Both the position numbers and the translations under genes were made by a program. Below, piece after piece: positions 45,116-53,336 of a stretch of DNA of 64,000 nt. The notes under the pieces were generated by a model. The model was not told the origin of the DNA and did no database searches. It saw nothing but the letters and a program-made list of their open reading frames with translations. The first letter of the stretch is position 1. The number at the start of each line of letters is the position of its first letter. Source of the stretch: Bacteroidota bacterium (lineage in GTDB: Bacteria; Bacteroidota; Bacteroidia; Chitinophagales; BACL12). The stretch lies in assembly GCA_016706865.1 (NCBI GenBank), contig JADJIS010000003.1, forward strand, positions 1,178,001-1,242,000. Reading direction: 5' to 3'.

Positions 45116-45345
45116 GAAATAGGACTGACATAGGACAAGGGAAGGGGACATAGGACCACGGGACACGGGACTAGATATAAGACAAGGGATGGGGACATAG
45201 GACGCAGGACACGGGACTAGACATAAGACAAGGGAAGGGGACATAGGACGCAGGATACGGGACACGGGACTAGACATAAGACAAGGGAAGGGGACATAGG
45301 ACGCGGGACACGGGACTAGACATAGGACATGGGAAAGCAGATTTA
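45094..45345. repeat. ATAGGAC heptamer array with higher-order 46-53 base units
   Basis: Seven-base units (GGAAATA, GGACATA, GGACACG, GGACTAG and others) run from the 3' end of hemF. GGACTAGA recurs at 45168, 45214, 45267 and 45313, defining units of 46, 53 and 46 bases that contain ACAAGGGAAGGGGACATAGG. Confidence 0.9.
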
Positions 45346-45791
45346 GGACTAAGTAAGATTTATATTGTAAATTTTATTCTCTGTTTTAATCTCAACGAAG
45401 CACGAAAAAAAACTTTTCAGTGAAATGATTATATCCTAATAAAAACCCGGAGCAACTGAGGGTCTCGCTCTTAGCGAGGCTCTCAGTAAATGTAATATCA
45501 CAATAAAAACTCAGAGATTGAGGCTGTCGAATACAGAGTTCTCACTAACTCATTCAACCAAAAATTTTATAGAAATTTAAACTCCTTTCTCCTTTTTTGA
45601 AATAGGAAATAGGACCTAGGAAGTAGGGTAACAAACAGGGGATATAGTAAAATTTCGCAAGAAATTTAAACTCCTTTTGAGTAGCAAGTATCAGGAAAAC
45701 AAACAGTGGGATCTGGTAAAATTTCGAAGAAATTTAAACTCCTTTCTCCTCTCTCCTTTCTCCTACTTCCTATTTCCTACTTCCTATTTCC
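45346..45791. repeat. Mosaic of dispersed repeats after hemF
   Basis: The region holds a GTGAGGCTC-type palindrome (45448-45491), several copies of AAATTTCG(CAAG)AAATTTAAACTCC (about 45565, 45650, 45720), GAAATAG heptamers (45598-45628), and CTCCTTT then CTACTTC/CTATTTC heptamers (45739-45791) that run into the stop codon of the convergent lipoprotein gene. No gene is seen. Confidence 0.8.
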
Positions 45792-46238
45792 CTAATTGCA
45801 ATTAATAAATATCAAATCCGTAGAATCAACATTGCTTTGATGACCTGCCCGGTCTTCAACAAATATTTTGAAGTAGAAGGTATCTATGGGATCAGAATCA
45901 TCGTAACAGAATGAAATGGGATAATAGGTAGTTATGGTGCCTGAAATGGCTTTGCTGTTTCCTTCCACATTAAAGAATGGAATTTTGAATGGAACCAAAT
46001 AGCCGGGAACTCTGCTGTCTTCCCAAAACATATTTACGCTATCCTCACTACCAAGATCACCATCTCCATCTTCAAAATATATCACTATACTCAAACTATC
46101 TTCATCCAATTCATTAAAGGTACTTTGATTCATACTAACAAACTCAATACGAGGTTCTATAGGATAATCAGGTGGTTTCACACAGGCTGCGAAAACCATT
46201 AATATCAAAATAATTAGGTAGCTGTTACTGCGAATCAT
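45792..46238 (-). CDS. Lipoprotein of unknown function
   Basis: From the ATG at 46238 this is a 148-residue lipoprotein (MIRSNSYLIILILMVFAACVK, lipobox VFAAC). The mature part has an acidic IVIYFEDGDGDLGSEDSVN stretch and ends TDLIFINCN, a pattern seen in Bacteroidota lipoproteins with an Ig-like fold. A TTG codon at 46253 is in frame but lies within the promoter -7 element, so it is not the start. The stop codon sits at the junction with a CTATTTC heptamer array. Confidence 0.8.
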   Translation of the reverse strand: MIRSNSYLIILILMVFAACVKPPDYPIEPRIEFVSMNQSTFNELDEDSLSIVIYFEDGDGDLGSEDSVNMFWEDSRVPGYLVPFKIPFFNVEGNSKAISGTITTYYPISFCYDDSDPIDTFYFKIFVEDRAGHQSNVDSTDLIFINCN

Positions 46239-46250
46239 AATTTTACATTC

Positions 46251-46258
46251 CAAAAATA
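46251..46258 (-). promoter_or_regulatory. -7 element of the lipoprotein gene
   Basis: The minus strand reads TATTTTTG, 12 bases before the ATG at 46238; it excludes the upstream TTG codon as start. Confidence 0.5.
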
Positions 46259-46280
46259 CACAAAATATAACTGCTTAACA

Positions 46281-47270
46281 ATGCAAAATATTGTTCAGTT
46301 CAAAAAAGAGTTGTTTTCTGTTACGCCTGAAACCTTTGCTGACAAAGCATTGGAGCTTTTTCGTTACCAGGCGGTGGAAAATGTGGTGTACAAGGAATTT
46401 TTACAATATTTAGACATATCCCCAATATCCATTACCCGTTTGGAGGATATCCCATTTCTCCCGATAGAACTTTTTAAAACCAAAAAAATTATTACGGGAA
46501 AAGGAAATACTGATTTTTATTTTGAAAGTAGCGGAACAACCTCCACTATAAATAGTCGCCATTATGTAAGTGATAAGGAATTATATAAAGAAAGTATAAA
46601 TCGTTGTTTTTCCTTATTTTTTGGAGATATAAAACAATATAACATTTTAGCCCTGCTTCCCTCCTATCTCGATAGACCCAATGCCTCTCTTGTTTATATG
46701 TGCCGCGAATTAATGAATGAAAGCGGAAATCCACAAAATGGATTTTATCTGGATGATCTTGAAGGTTTACAGAAAATAATTATATCCAATGAAAAACAGA
46801 ATATTCCCACTATTTTAATTGGTGTCACCTTTGCGCTTTTAGACCTTGCAGAAAAATTTCCTATGCCATTATCCAAAACAATAATAATGGAAACCGGAGG
46901 AATGAAAGGAAGAAGAGAAGAAATTACGCGTGCAGAATTACACAAAATTTTAAATGCAGCATTTCTGACAAAAAACATTTATTCCGAATACGGCATGACC
47001 GAATTATTATCGCAGGCATATTCCAAGGGAGATAGTGTATTTTATACACCAAGCTGGATGAAGATCCTCATCCGAGATGCTGAAGATCCATTTACAATAT
47101 TACCTAATGAAAAAACCGGTTGCATTAATATTATAGATCTTGCAAATATTCATTCCTGTTCCTTTATCGCCACCCAGGATCTCGGAAAAACACATGCAAA
47201 CGGTTCCTTCGAAGTGCTGGGAAGATTTGATAACAGCGATGTGAGAGGTTGTAATTTGATGATTGAATGA
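46281..47270 (+). CDS. LuxE/PaaK-like acyl-protein synthetase
   Basis: The 329-residue protein belongs to the adenylate-forming superfamily. The P-loop-like FYFESSGTTSTINSRHYV, the TIIMETGGMKGRREEITR motif and YSEYGMTELLSQAYS are characteristic of LuxE (fatty acid--protein ligase) and related enzymes, and the N-terminal IPFLPIELFKTKKI is also typical. No luciferase genes are present, so the acyl acceptor is unknown; such proteins occur in Bacteroidota near surface-polysaccharide genes. It stands alone here. Confidence 0.88.
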   Translation: MQNIVQFKKELFSVTPETFADKALELFRYQAVENVVYKEFLQYLDISPISITRLEDIPFLPIELFKTKKIITGKGNTDFYFESSGTTSTINSRHYVSDKELYKESINRCFSLFFGDIKQYNILALLPSYLDRPNASLVYMCRELMNESGNPQNGFYLDDLEGLQKIIISNEKQNIPTILIGVTFALLDLAEKFPMPLSKTIIMETGGMKGRREEITRAELHKILNAAFLTKNIYSEYGMTELLSQAYSKGDSVFYTPSWMKILIRDAEDPFTILPNEKTGCINIIDLANIHSCSFIATQDLGKTHANGSFEVLGRFDNSDVRGCNLMIE

Positions 47271-47587
47271 AAAAAAATTGTTTCCCGCAGAGGGCGCAGA
47301 GGTGCAGGGGGCGCAGAGAAAAAATTTTATCCCTGAAGGGATAAAATAAATTATTATAAAATAAATTATTTGTGTTAATAAAAATTATATATACAATTTA
47401 TAGTTTACATAATTTTTTTGTGCAACAAAAAAATAACACACCCTACTAACTCTGCTAGCTCTGCCCCTCTGCGACCTCTGCGGGAAACTTTTTTACCCCA
47501 TTAACACAACACACCCTGCGAGAAACCATTTTAAAAGCCACAAATCTTTGCGGGAAATATTCGAACTTTGAGGAAATAAAATAAACC
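47271..47587. repeat. Intergenic region with inverted GCAGAGG repeats
   Basis: TTTCCCGCAGAGGGCGCAGA at 47281 and the inverse form CCTCTGCGACCTCTGCGGGA at 47466 face each other across about 150 AT-rich bases, so the whole region could fold back. TATCCCTGAAGGGATA (47328-47343) is a small perfect hairpin. No gene is seen. Confidence 0.7.
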
Positions 47588-48268
47588 ATGCAAATAACAG
47601 TATTAACCGGTGCAGGCATCAGTGCAGAAAGTGGAATACCAACCTTCAGAGGTGCGGGAGGATTATGGGAAGGTTTTAGAGTGGAAGATGTTGCCTCTCC
47701 CGAAGGCTGGATGCGCGACCAGAAAATGGTGCTGCAGTTTTATAATGAAAGAAGAAAAGCAGTTAAAAACGCAAATCCAAATAAAGCACATTTTGATCTT
47801 GCTGCTTTGCAGGAACATCATCAAGTTCAAATAATAACACAAAATATCGACGACCTCCACGAAAGAGCGGGAAGTAAAAATATTTTGCATTTACACGGCG
47901 AAATTTTTAAATCGCGCAGTGTTAAAAATGAAGAGATTATTTTTGATTGTAACGGCGATATAAATTTAGGTGATCTTGCAGCAGACGGCGGACAGCTCCG
48001 ACCTCATATTGTATGGTTTGGCGAACAGGTTCCTATGCTCGAAAAAGCAATAACGCTAACAGAAAAATCCGATATTTTAGTAATTATAGGAACAAGTATG
48101 GTAGTATATCCTGCTGCATCGCTGTTGCATTATGCACCTTATGATATTCCTGTTTATATTATTAATCCGGAAATTCCGGAGATGAATAAAAAAAGTAATT
48201 TTCATTTTATTACAAAGAATGCGACGGAAGGGGTTGCTGATTTAATTAGAAATGTATTAAAGTTATAG
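47588..48268 (+). CDS. cobB: Sirtuin NAD-dependent deacylase
   Basis: The 226-residue class III sirtuin has the NAD-binding GAGISAESGIPTFRG, the catalytic pair ITQNIDDLHERAG and LHLHGEIF (His 102 region), and LRPHIVWFGEQVP. The FYNERRKAV segment has the Tyr/Arg pair that directs SIRT5/CobB enzymes to succinyl-lysine. The zinc module lacks the four Cys: only one Cys is present in the loop from KSRSVKNE to GGQLRPH. This zinc-free form is seen in other Bacteroidota sirtuins. The likely job is lysine desuccinylation or deacetylation. Confidence 0.93.
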   Translation: MQITVLTGAGISAESGIPTFRGAGGLWEGFRVEDVASPEGWMRDQKMVLQFYNERRKAVKNANPNKAHFDLAALQEHHQVQIITQNIDDLHERAGSKNILHLHGEIFKSRSVKNEEIIFDCNGDINLGDLAADGGQLRPHIVWFGEQVPMLEKAITLTEKSDILVIIGTSMVVYPAASLLHYAPYDIPVYIINPEIPEMNKKSNFHFITKNATEGVADLIRNVLKL

Positions 48269-48437
48269 TCCCCATCCACAGAGTCCGCTGCGCGTGACTC
48301 TGTGGGGACACGTTGATTGTGTGGCGGAATTTATGCGGGACATATTAAAATTATAGACGCATCCACAGAGTCCGCCACGAAGCAGAGCTCCTGCGTCGCT
48401 CGCTACGTGGTGGACTACTTTGAAAAAAAAATTGTAA
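48269..48437. repeat. Short palindromic repeats between cobB and the NUDIX gene
   Basis: CCCCATCCACAGAGTC and GACTCTGTGGGG form a hairpin around CGCTGCGC (48271-48306). CATCCACAGAGTCCGCCACG occurs at 48360, with CGTGGTGGAC 40 bases later as the other arm. Confidence 0.6.
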
Positions 48438-48989
48438 ATGGAAAATAAACTCAAACACCCTTGGCAAACACTCACTAAAAAAGTGATATACGATAATCCA
48501 TGGATACATGTGGAAGAACACGATGTAATTAATCCTGCAGGTAAGGAAACCATTTATGGTATTGTGGAATTTAAAAATTATGCAATTGGGATCTTGCCGG
48601 TTGATGAAGAGGGTAATATCTGGTTGATAGGGCAAAATCGTTACCCATTTAATTTATTTACCTGGGAAATTCCTGAGGGTGGAGGTAAAAAAGAAGAGGA
48701 TCCATTGCTGAATGCAAAACGTGAATTGTTGGAAGAGGCAGGACTCACTGCTCAAAAATGGAAATTGATTCAGGAAATTCAGGTTTCGAACTCGGTAACC
48801 AATGAAATAGGCTTTATTTTTTTGGCTCAAAATTTAACCGTGGGAGATCCAAATCCCGATGAGGATGAGGATCTAATTATCAAAAAGATCCCTTTTGCGG
48901 ATGCCTATACCATGGTAGAAAGTGGGGAAATAAAAGATTCGCTCACCGTAATTGCTTTATTGAAAGCTAAAATATTATTGGGTTGGTAA
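48438..48989 (+). CDS. NUDIX hydrolase, ADP-ribose pyrophosphatase-like
   Basis: The 183-residue protein has the Nudix box GGGKKEEDPLLNAKRELLEE followed by AGL, and the preceding WEIPEGG that is typical of ADP-sugar pyrophosphatases. Pro and acidic residues after the box (NPDEDEDLIIKKIPF) also fit the ADP-ribose subgroup. It would hydrolyse ADP-ribose or similar nucleoside diphosphate sugars. It lies just downstream of the sirtuin, whose reaction releases O-acyl-ADP-ribose, so a functional link is possible. Confidence 0.91.
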   Translation: MENKLKHPWQTLTKKVIYDNPWIHVEEHDVINPAGKETIYGIVEFKNYAIGILPVDEEGNIWLIGQNRYPFNLFTWEIPEGGGKKEEDPLLNAKRELLEEAGLTAQKWKLIQEIQVSNSVTNEIGFIFLAQNLTVGDPNPDEDEDLIIKKIPFADAYTMVESGEIKDSLTVIALLKAKILLGW

Positions 48990-49013
48990 CCCAATGTTAA
49001 CAAATTAATTCGG

Positions 49014-49043
49014 TTGCGTTTTTCCAAATTTTTTATATATTTG
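49014..49043 (+). promoter_or_regulatory. Bacteroidota promoter of the RDD gene
   Basis: TTG at 49014 and TATATTTG at 49036-49043 are spaced by 19 bases, an ideal -33/-7 arrangement. The ATG is at 49058. Confidence 0.75.
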
Positions 49044-49057
49044 AAAAAAATATATCT

Positions 49058-49609
49058 ATGGAAAATCAAATACTCGATCAATCAGAAGCTTACAGTGATG
49101 TAATAAAATACGCCTCCTTTTGGGAAAGAGTAGGTGCATCACTAATTGACTTCCTAATTTTTATTCCCGTTTATGGACTCTCTTATTATAATAGTATGTC
49201 CATTAAAAGTTTACCGCTGGCAATTATTCTCAGTTTAGCTTATCTTGTTTATAAAATTTATATGGAAGGTAAATCCGGAGCTACCATCGGAAAACGAGCA
49301 ATGAAAATAAAAGTGGTTACAGAGGATAATCAACCAATTAATATGGGAACTTCGGCTGTGAGAGCATCACTTTATATTATAAATGGTCTTGTAGGAATAA
49401 TGACCACCGTGATGCTATTTCAAACCGACGGATTTCAGGATGTAACAGGATTTATGGAAACAAGTCAGTTTCAACAGGAACATCAAAGTAATTTTGCAAT
49501 AGTTACCACTATATTATTAGTAATCTCTGTGTTGTTTGTTGCCTTCGATAAGAAAAAACAAGCCTTACATGATAAGATCGCAAAAACAATTTGTGTAACG
49601 AGATCATAA
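49058..49609 (+). CDS. RDD family membrane protein
   Basis: The 183-residue protein has the RDD signature in its first helix (FWERVGASLIDFLIFIPVYG, where Arg and Asp are the conserved pair) and KSGATIGKRAMKIKVV, followed by two more membrane segments (about 110-125 and 148-162). The fold is typical of small RDD proteins, whose function is generally not known; some act in ion exchange or as membrane accessory proteins. It has its own promoter and is transcribed towards the convergent saccharopine-dehydrogenase-like gene. Confidence 0.9.
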   Translation: MENQILDQSEAYSDVIKYASFWERVGASLIDFLIFIPVYGLSYYNSMSIKSLPLAIILSLAYLVYKIYMEGKSGATIGKRAMKIKVVTEDNQPINMGTSAVRASLYIINGLVGIMTTVMLFQTDGFQDVTGFMETSQFQQEHQSNFAIVTTILLVISVLFVAFDKKKQALHDKIAKTICVTRS

Positions 49610-49610
49610 A

Positions 49611-50960
49611 TTATTTTACTGTAATAATTTCCTCAAAATCTATCCCGTGTTGGAGTTTTAATTCCTCTAACACGGGATTATATATTTCAGGAAAAACAGG
49701 AATTACAACTCCCGTTTTATTGATGGATCCATCCAGAATCATTTTAACTGCAATTGCTGCAGGAAGTCCAACGGTTTTCGCCATTGCAGTATGAAGTCCA
49801 TCTTCCCCAATAACAACCATAGACGATTGAACCGTATAATTTTGATCATTTAAATGGTATTCCATCAGATGCATCATAACACACATATCTTTATCACTAT
49901 CTTCCAGTTTCCATTTTTCTTCCAGTAACTTTTGCAATACCTGAGCAGGCGTTGCATTTATTTTAGTTTCGGCGGAATTATATATTTTATTATCACTCAA
50001 TAATCCCAACCATACTAATTTATTTTGAATATCAAGATTATGCGTAATTTTCACATATTCTGCGAGATTTGCTTCCACAGAAAAAGAAGATTTTGGTAAA
50101 AATGATTCCGTAAATTCTCTCCAGTTAAAATTTTCTATCCCTTCAATTAAATAGGAATCATCTGTCATTCCCAATTGAACAAAAACATTCCAGGCATCAC
50201 AAAAACCTCGTTTGCGCAAGGTTCCTCTCACTATAGTTGCAGTATTTTCGAGACCATACACTTTTTTATACGCAAGTGAATCGCGATTCGGATATCCCTC
50301 AAACTCCCCATAACCGGGAATTTCCATGATATCATATCTTGAAAATAATTTATGATATGGAATATATTTATAGTGATCGTCCCATAAAAATTTTGCCGTG
50401 CCCTGCCCTGCTAAAACAACATTGCGGGGATTCCAGGTAAATTTATAATTCCAGGGATTATTATCTGATTCCGGAGCGATTAATCCGCCGGTATATGATT
50501 CAAATGCGGTAATTTTTCCACCTGCCAACAATACGGCATCTATCATTTTTTTTGCACTCATGTGATCTATTCCAGGATCCAATCCAATTTCATGCAACAA
50601 TATAACACCTGCAGCTTTAGCCGACTCCTCCAATAATTTCATCTCCTCACTTACATAGGATGCACAAACAAAATGTTTTTTAAATTGCACGCAATCTCTG
50701 GCTATCTCGATATGAAGAAATGCCGGCAACAAGGAAATAACTATATCTGCCTCCTTTATGGATTGCTCTCGTAATTCTTTATCCTGTGTATCAAAATAAA
50801 TTCCCCTTCCTCGTGGATGTTTATTTAATTTTTGAATGGCAATTTCAATATCAATATCACCTAATGTTATCATCCAGTTACATTGTGTTGCATTTTGCAG
50901 TAAATATTCAATCAACACAGTAGCTGATTTACCGGCACCTAAGATCAATATGTTCTTCAT
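49611..50960 (-). CDS. Saccharopine dehydrogenase-like oxidoreductase
   Basis: The 449-residue protein starts with a Rossmann motif (ILILGAGKSATVLIEYL) and shows the saccharopine reductase family layout: ADIVISLLPAFLH, HFVCASYVSEEM, LLHEIGLDPGIDHMSAKKMI and the C-terminal GLPAAIAVKMILDG. These match LYS9-type saccharopine dehydrogenases (glutamate-forming), which in Bacteroidota may act in lysine degradation or polyamine (carboxyspermidine-like) metabolism. The product is not certain. The gene overlaps the RDD gene's 3' region only by position (two-base gap, convergent). Confidence 0.9.
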   Translation of the reverse strand: MKNILILGAGKSATVLIEYLLQNATQCNWMITLGDIDIEIAIQKLNKHPRGRGIYFDTQDKELREQSIKEADIVISLLPAFLHIEIARDCVQFKKHFVCASYVSEEMKLLEESAKAAGVILLHEIGLDPGIDHMSAKKMIDAVLLAGGKITAFESYTGGLIAPESDNNPWNYKFTWNPRNVVLAGQGTAKFLWDDHYKYIPYHKLFSRYDIMEIPGYGEFEGYPNRDSLAYKKVYGLENTATIVRGTLRKRGFCDAWNVFVQLGMTDDSYLIEGIENFNWREFTESFLPKSSFSVEANLAEYVKITHNLDIQNKLVWLGLLSDNKIYNSAETKINATPAQVLQKLLEEKWKLEDSDKDMCVMMHLMEYHLNDQNYTVQSSMVVIGEDGLHTAMAKTVGLPAAIAVKMILDGSINKTGVVIPVFPEIYNPVLEELKLQHGIDFEEIITVK

Positions 50961-51011
50961 AACTCAGTTACAAAATTAGTATTTTCGTGCTTAATCAAAT
51001 TGCCCGCTAAA

Positions 51012-51491
51012 ATGAAGAAATTTGAATTGATCAGCATTGTGGAGGAATATAGCTCGTTGGAAGAAATGACGGATAATGATAAACACCTTATTAAATTGGC
51101 AACAGATGCTTTGGCAACAGCATATGCTCCTTATTCTCAATTCCAGGTAGGTGCAGCATTATTGTTGGAGGATGGCACTGTGGTTTTAGGCAGTAATCAG
51201 GAAAATGCTGCCTATCCATCAGGTTTATGCGCCGAAAGGGTGGCATTTTTTTCTGCTGCGAGTCAATATCCGGGGAAAACAATTACTGCCATCGCGATCA
51301 CAACTTCTTTCTCCCTCGAAAATCCAATTGCACCCTGTGGAGCATGCCGACAAGTGATGGCGGAATACGAATTAAAACAAAATAAACCCATCAAAATAAT
51401 TCTCGCACATCCGGGAGAAAAAGTTTATGTGATCAACAGCGTAAGAGAATTATTGCCGCTTTATTTTTCGGGGGAATGGTTGAAAAAATAA
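51012..51491 (+). CDS. cdd: Cytidine deaminase
   Basis: From the ATG at 51012 this is a 159-residue enzyme. The active-site motif NQENAAYPSGLCAERVAFF has Cys-Ala-Glu in place of His-Ala-Glu, and the second zinc motif is PCGACRQVMAEY, so the zinc is bound by three Cys, as in tetrameric cytidine deaminases. It converts cytidine and deoxycytidine to uridine forms. TTG at 51000 is also in frame, but ATG fits the usual N-terminus. It stands next to a 385-base tandem repeat. Confidence 0.94.
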   Translation: MKKFELISIVEEYSSLEEMTDNDKHLIKLATDALATAYAPYSQFQVGAALLLEDGTVVLGSNQENAAYPSGLCAERVAFFSAASQYPGKTITAIAITTSFSLENPIAPCGACRQVMAEYELKQNKPIKIILAHPGEKVYVINSVRELLPLYFSGEWLKK

Positions 51492-51522
51492 GTGAGAAAG
51501 ACGTTTCAATTTAAATACTATA

Positions 51523-52335
51523 GCATGTAAAAATATTTTGGAAAAAGTCGAATACCCGCTGATGCATTTTTTTTTAAAATGAATGCATTTAATGTTCTCT
51601 GATAACCAGCACTTAAACTTGAAGATATTCCTTCGCTTGAACATTTCTTACATGCCATCCCTAACGGGACTTGCGTTATTTGAGCTTGACTTGTGTTACC
51701 GATATGTCGTCCCGATGGGACTTGCGTAATTTGGGTTTTACTGGTGTTACCGATATTTCGTCCCTAACGAGGCTTTTATTTTTCAAAACCTGATGATTTA
51801 TTGTTTGATTGCTTTTTACGATTTCCAACTAATCTAAAAAAAGTCCCAGAGGGACGGCATGTCGGTAACTTCTAAAAAGGAGAAATCTACAAGTCCTGTA
51901 GGGACGGCATATAAAAATGTTTTGGAAAAAGTCGAATACCCGCTGATGCATTTTTTTTTAAAATGAATGCATTTAATGTTCTCTGATAACCAGCACTTAA
52001 ACTTGAAGATATTCCTTCGCTTGAACATTTCTTACATGTCATCCCTAACGGGACTTGCGTTATTTGAGCTTGACTTGTGTTACCGATATGTCGTCCCGAT
52101 GGGACTTGCGCAATTTGGGTTTTACTGGTGTTACCGATATTTCGTCCCTAACGGGGCTTTTATTTTTCAAAACCTGATGATTTATTGTTTGATTGCTTTT
52201 TACGATTTGCAACTAATTTAAAAAAAGTCCCAGAGGGACGGCATGTCGGTAACTTCTAAAAAAGAAAAATCTACAAGTCCTGTAGGGACGACATAAATAA
52301 ATGTTTTGGGAAATGTCAAATTTTCAATGATGCAG
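51523..52335. repeat. Tandem duplication of a 385-base unit rich in GTCCC-GGGAC hairpins
   Basis: The unit begins at GCATGTAAAA (51523) and again at GCATATAAAA (51908) and is almost identical over 385 bases, with a degenerate start of a third copy at about 52290. Each copy contains five small hairpins of the form GTCCC(n3-4)GGGAC, three in one orientation (about 51657, 51708, 51762) and two in the other (about 51842, 51895). Small open frames inside are duplicated with the unit and show no coding signs. Confidence 0.9.
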
Positions 52336-52414
52336 TATAATTTCAAAAATAGATGGTTGAATATTACTCAAATAACATCATTTAACATGGAAGGTCTTAA
52401 TCAATATAAACATT

Positions 52415-53320
52415 TCATTCATTATAAATCTTTTGAAAGATATGAAACCCATTTTCACAAAATTCCAACTCTTTAGAAAACCCATATTTATTATAAAAAA
52501 AACTTAATCTTCTGAAATAATCTGAAGGATTTTCATTCAGCGCGAAATTTAGTTTCTCGAGACATAATGGGCAAATGAGCAACGGTTTTTTATCTGATTC
52601 CTGGAGTGAATTACTTCCATTTAAAACACAGGCATAGGTTTTACAGTGTTGCATCGATAACATATGTAAAAATTCGTGGGAGGTTGTTCCCATTAATCGC
52701 CTCAAACATAAATTAAATGCAGAATCACTTTCCGAAGCATCACCATATCTATAAAATGATGAAACCCCTACCCTTTCCCGGGTATTTGCTTCTCCAAATA
52801 CAAAATTCCAATCATCATCTGGATAAAGATCAGAAGAGGTTATTGCCATCATTCCCACTGCATCATCTGGCAGGTTTTTTATAAGCAGATCGTGCAAAAT
52901 ATATCCGCTATTCAATTGGCCATTTCGTTTTTTATCAGATGGAATATCATCAATAGAAATACCGGTTTTAATTTTTACAGGGAGATCCAAAACAGCACGC
53001 AGATATTCAGCAGTAATATTTATTAAACTTAATTCCACTGAATCAAATTGATCTAATGGCACCAAATAAATAAACTTCCTCAAAGAATCAGGAACCGCAG
53101 GAGATGAATTTATATATGCATCAATACTTTGACTGGGTTCCGGATGCTCCGCTATCCAATCTCCGGGTTCCGGTTCAGACAACCGTGTATATAGACTTAC
53201 AAATAAACTATCCGAATTTGTTTTTTCCTGTAATACCGATCCGGTTTTATTTTTACAGCTTACTGCAAAACATATTCCTAAAAGAAAAACAACAAAATTA
53301 AACGACAGTTTATCTTTCAA
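52415..53320 (-). CDS. Archaemetzincin family zinc metallopeptidase, lipoprotein
   Basis: The 301-residue protein has a lipoprotein signal (FAVSC, Cys 22) and the archaemetzincin zinc motif: HEFLHMLSMQHC from residue 215 (His 215, Glu 216, His 219, His 225), then Cys 226, Cys 231 and the CPLC pair at 250-253, which is the M54 pattern of a catalytic site plus a structural Cys4 zinc site. M54 enzymes are rare in bacteria and mostly untested. The lipid anchor places it on the membrane or surface. It is transcribed away from the 385-base repeat. Confidence 0.9.
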   Translation of the reverse strand: MKDKLSFNFVVFLLGICFAVSCKNKTGSVLQEKTNSDSLFVSLYTRLSEPEPGDWIAEHPEPSQSIDAYINSSPAVPDSLRKFIYLVPLDQFDSVELSLINITAEYLRAVLDLPVKIKTGISIDDIPSDKKRNGQLNSGYILHDLLIKNLPDDAVGMMAITSSDLYPDDDWNFVFGEANTRERVGVSSFYRYGDASESDSAFNLCLRRLMGTTSHEFLHMLSMQHCKTYACVLNGSNSLQESDKKPLLICPLCLEKLNFALNENPSDYFRRLSFFYNKYGFSKELEFCENGFHIFQKIYNE

Positions 53321-53336
53321 TTTAGGTTAATATAAT

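Noticed and set aside
47285..47500. GCAGAGG repeats as another heptamer array
   Set aside because: The spacing is eight to nine bases and the two parts are inverted to each other, so it is a separate repeat type.
51450..52028. Two similar minus-strand open frames of 64 codons
   Set aside because: They lie in the duplicated 385-base unit and are copied with it; their sequence is low-complexity and one overlaps cdd.
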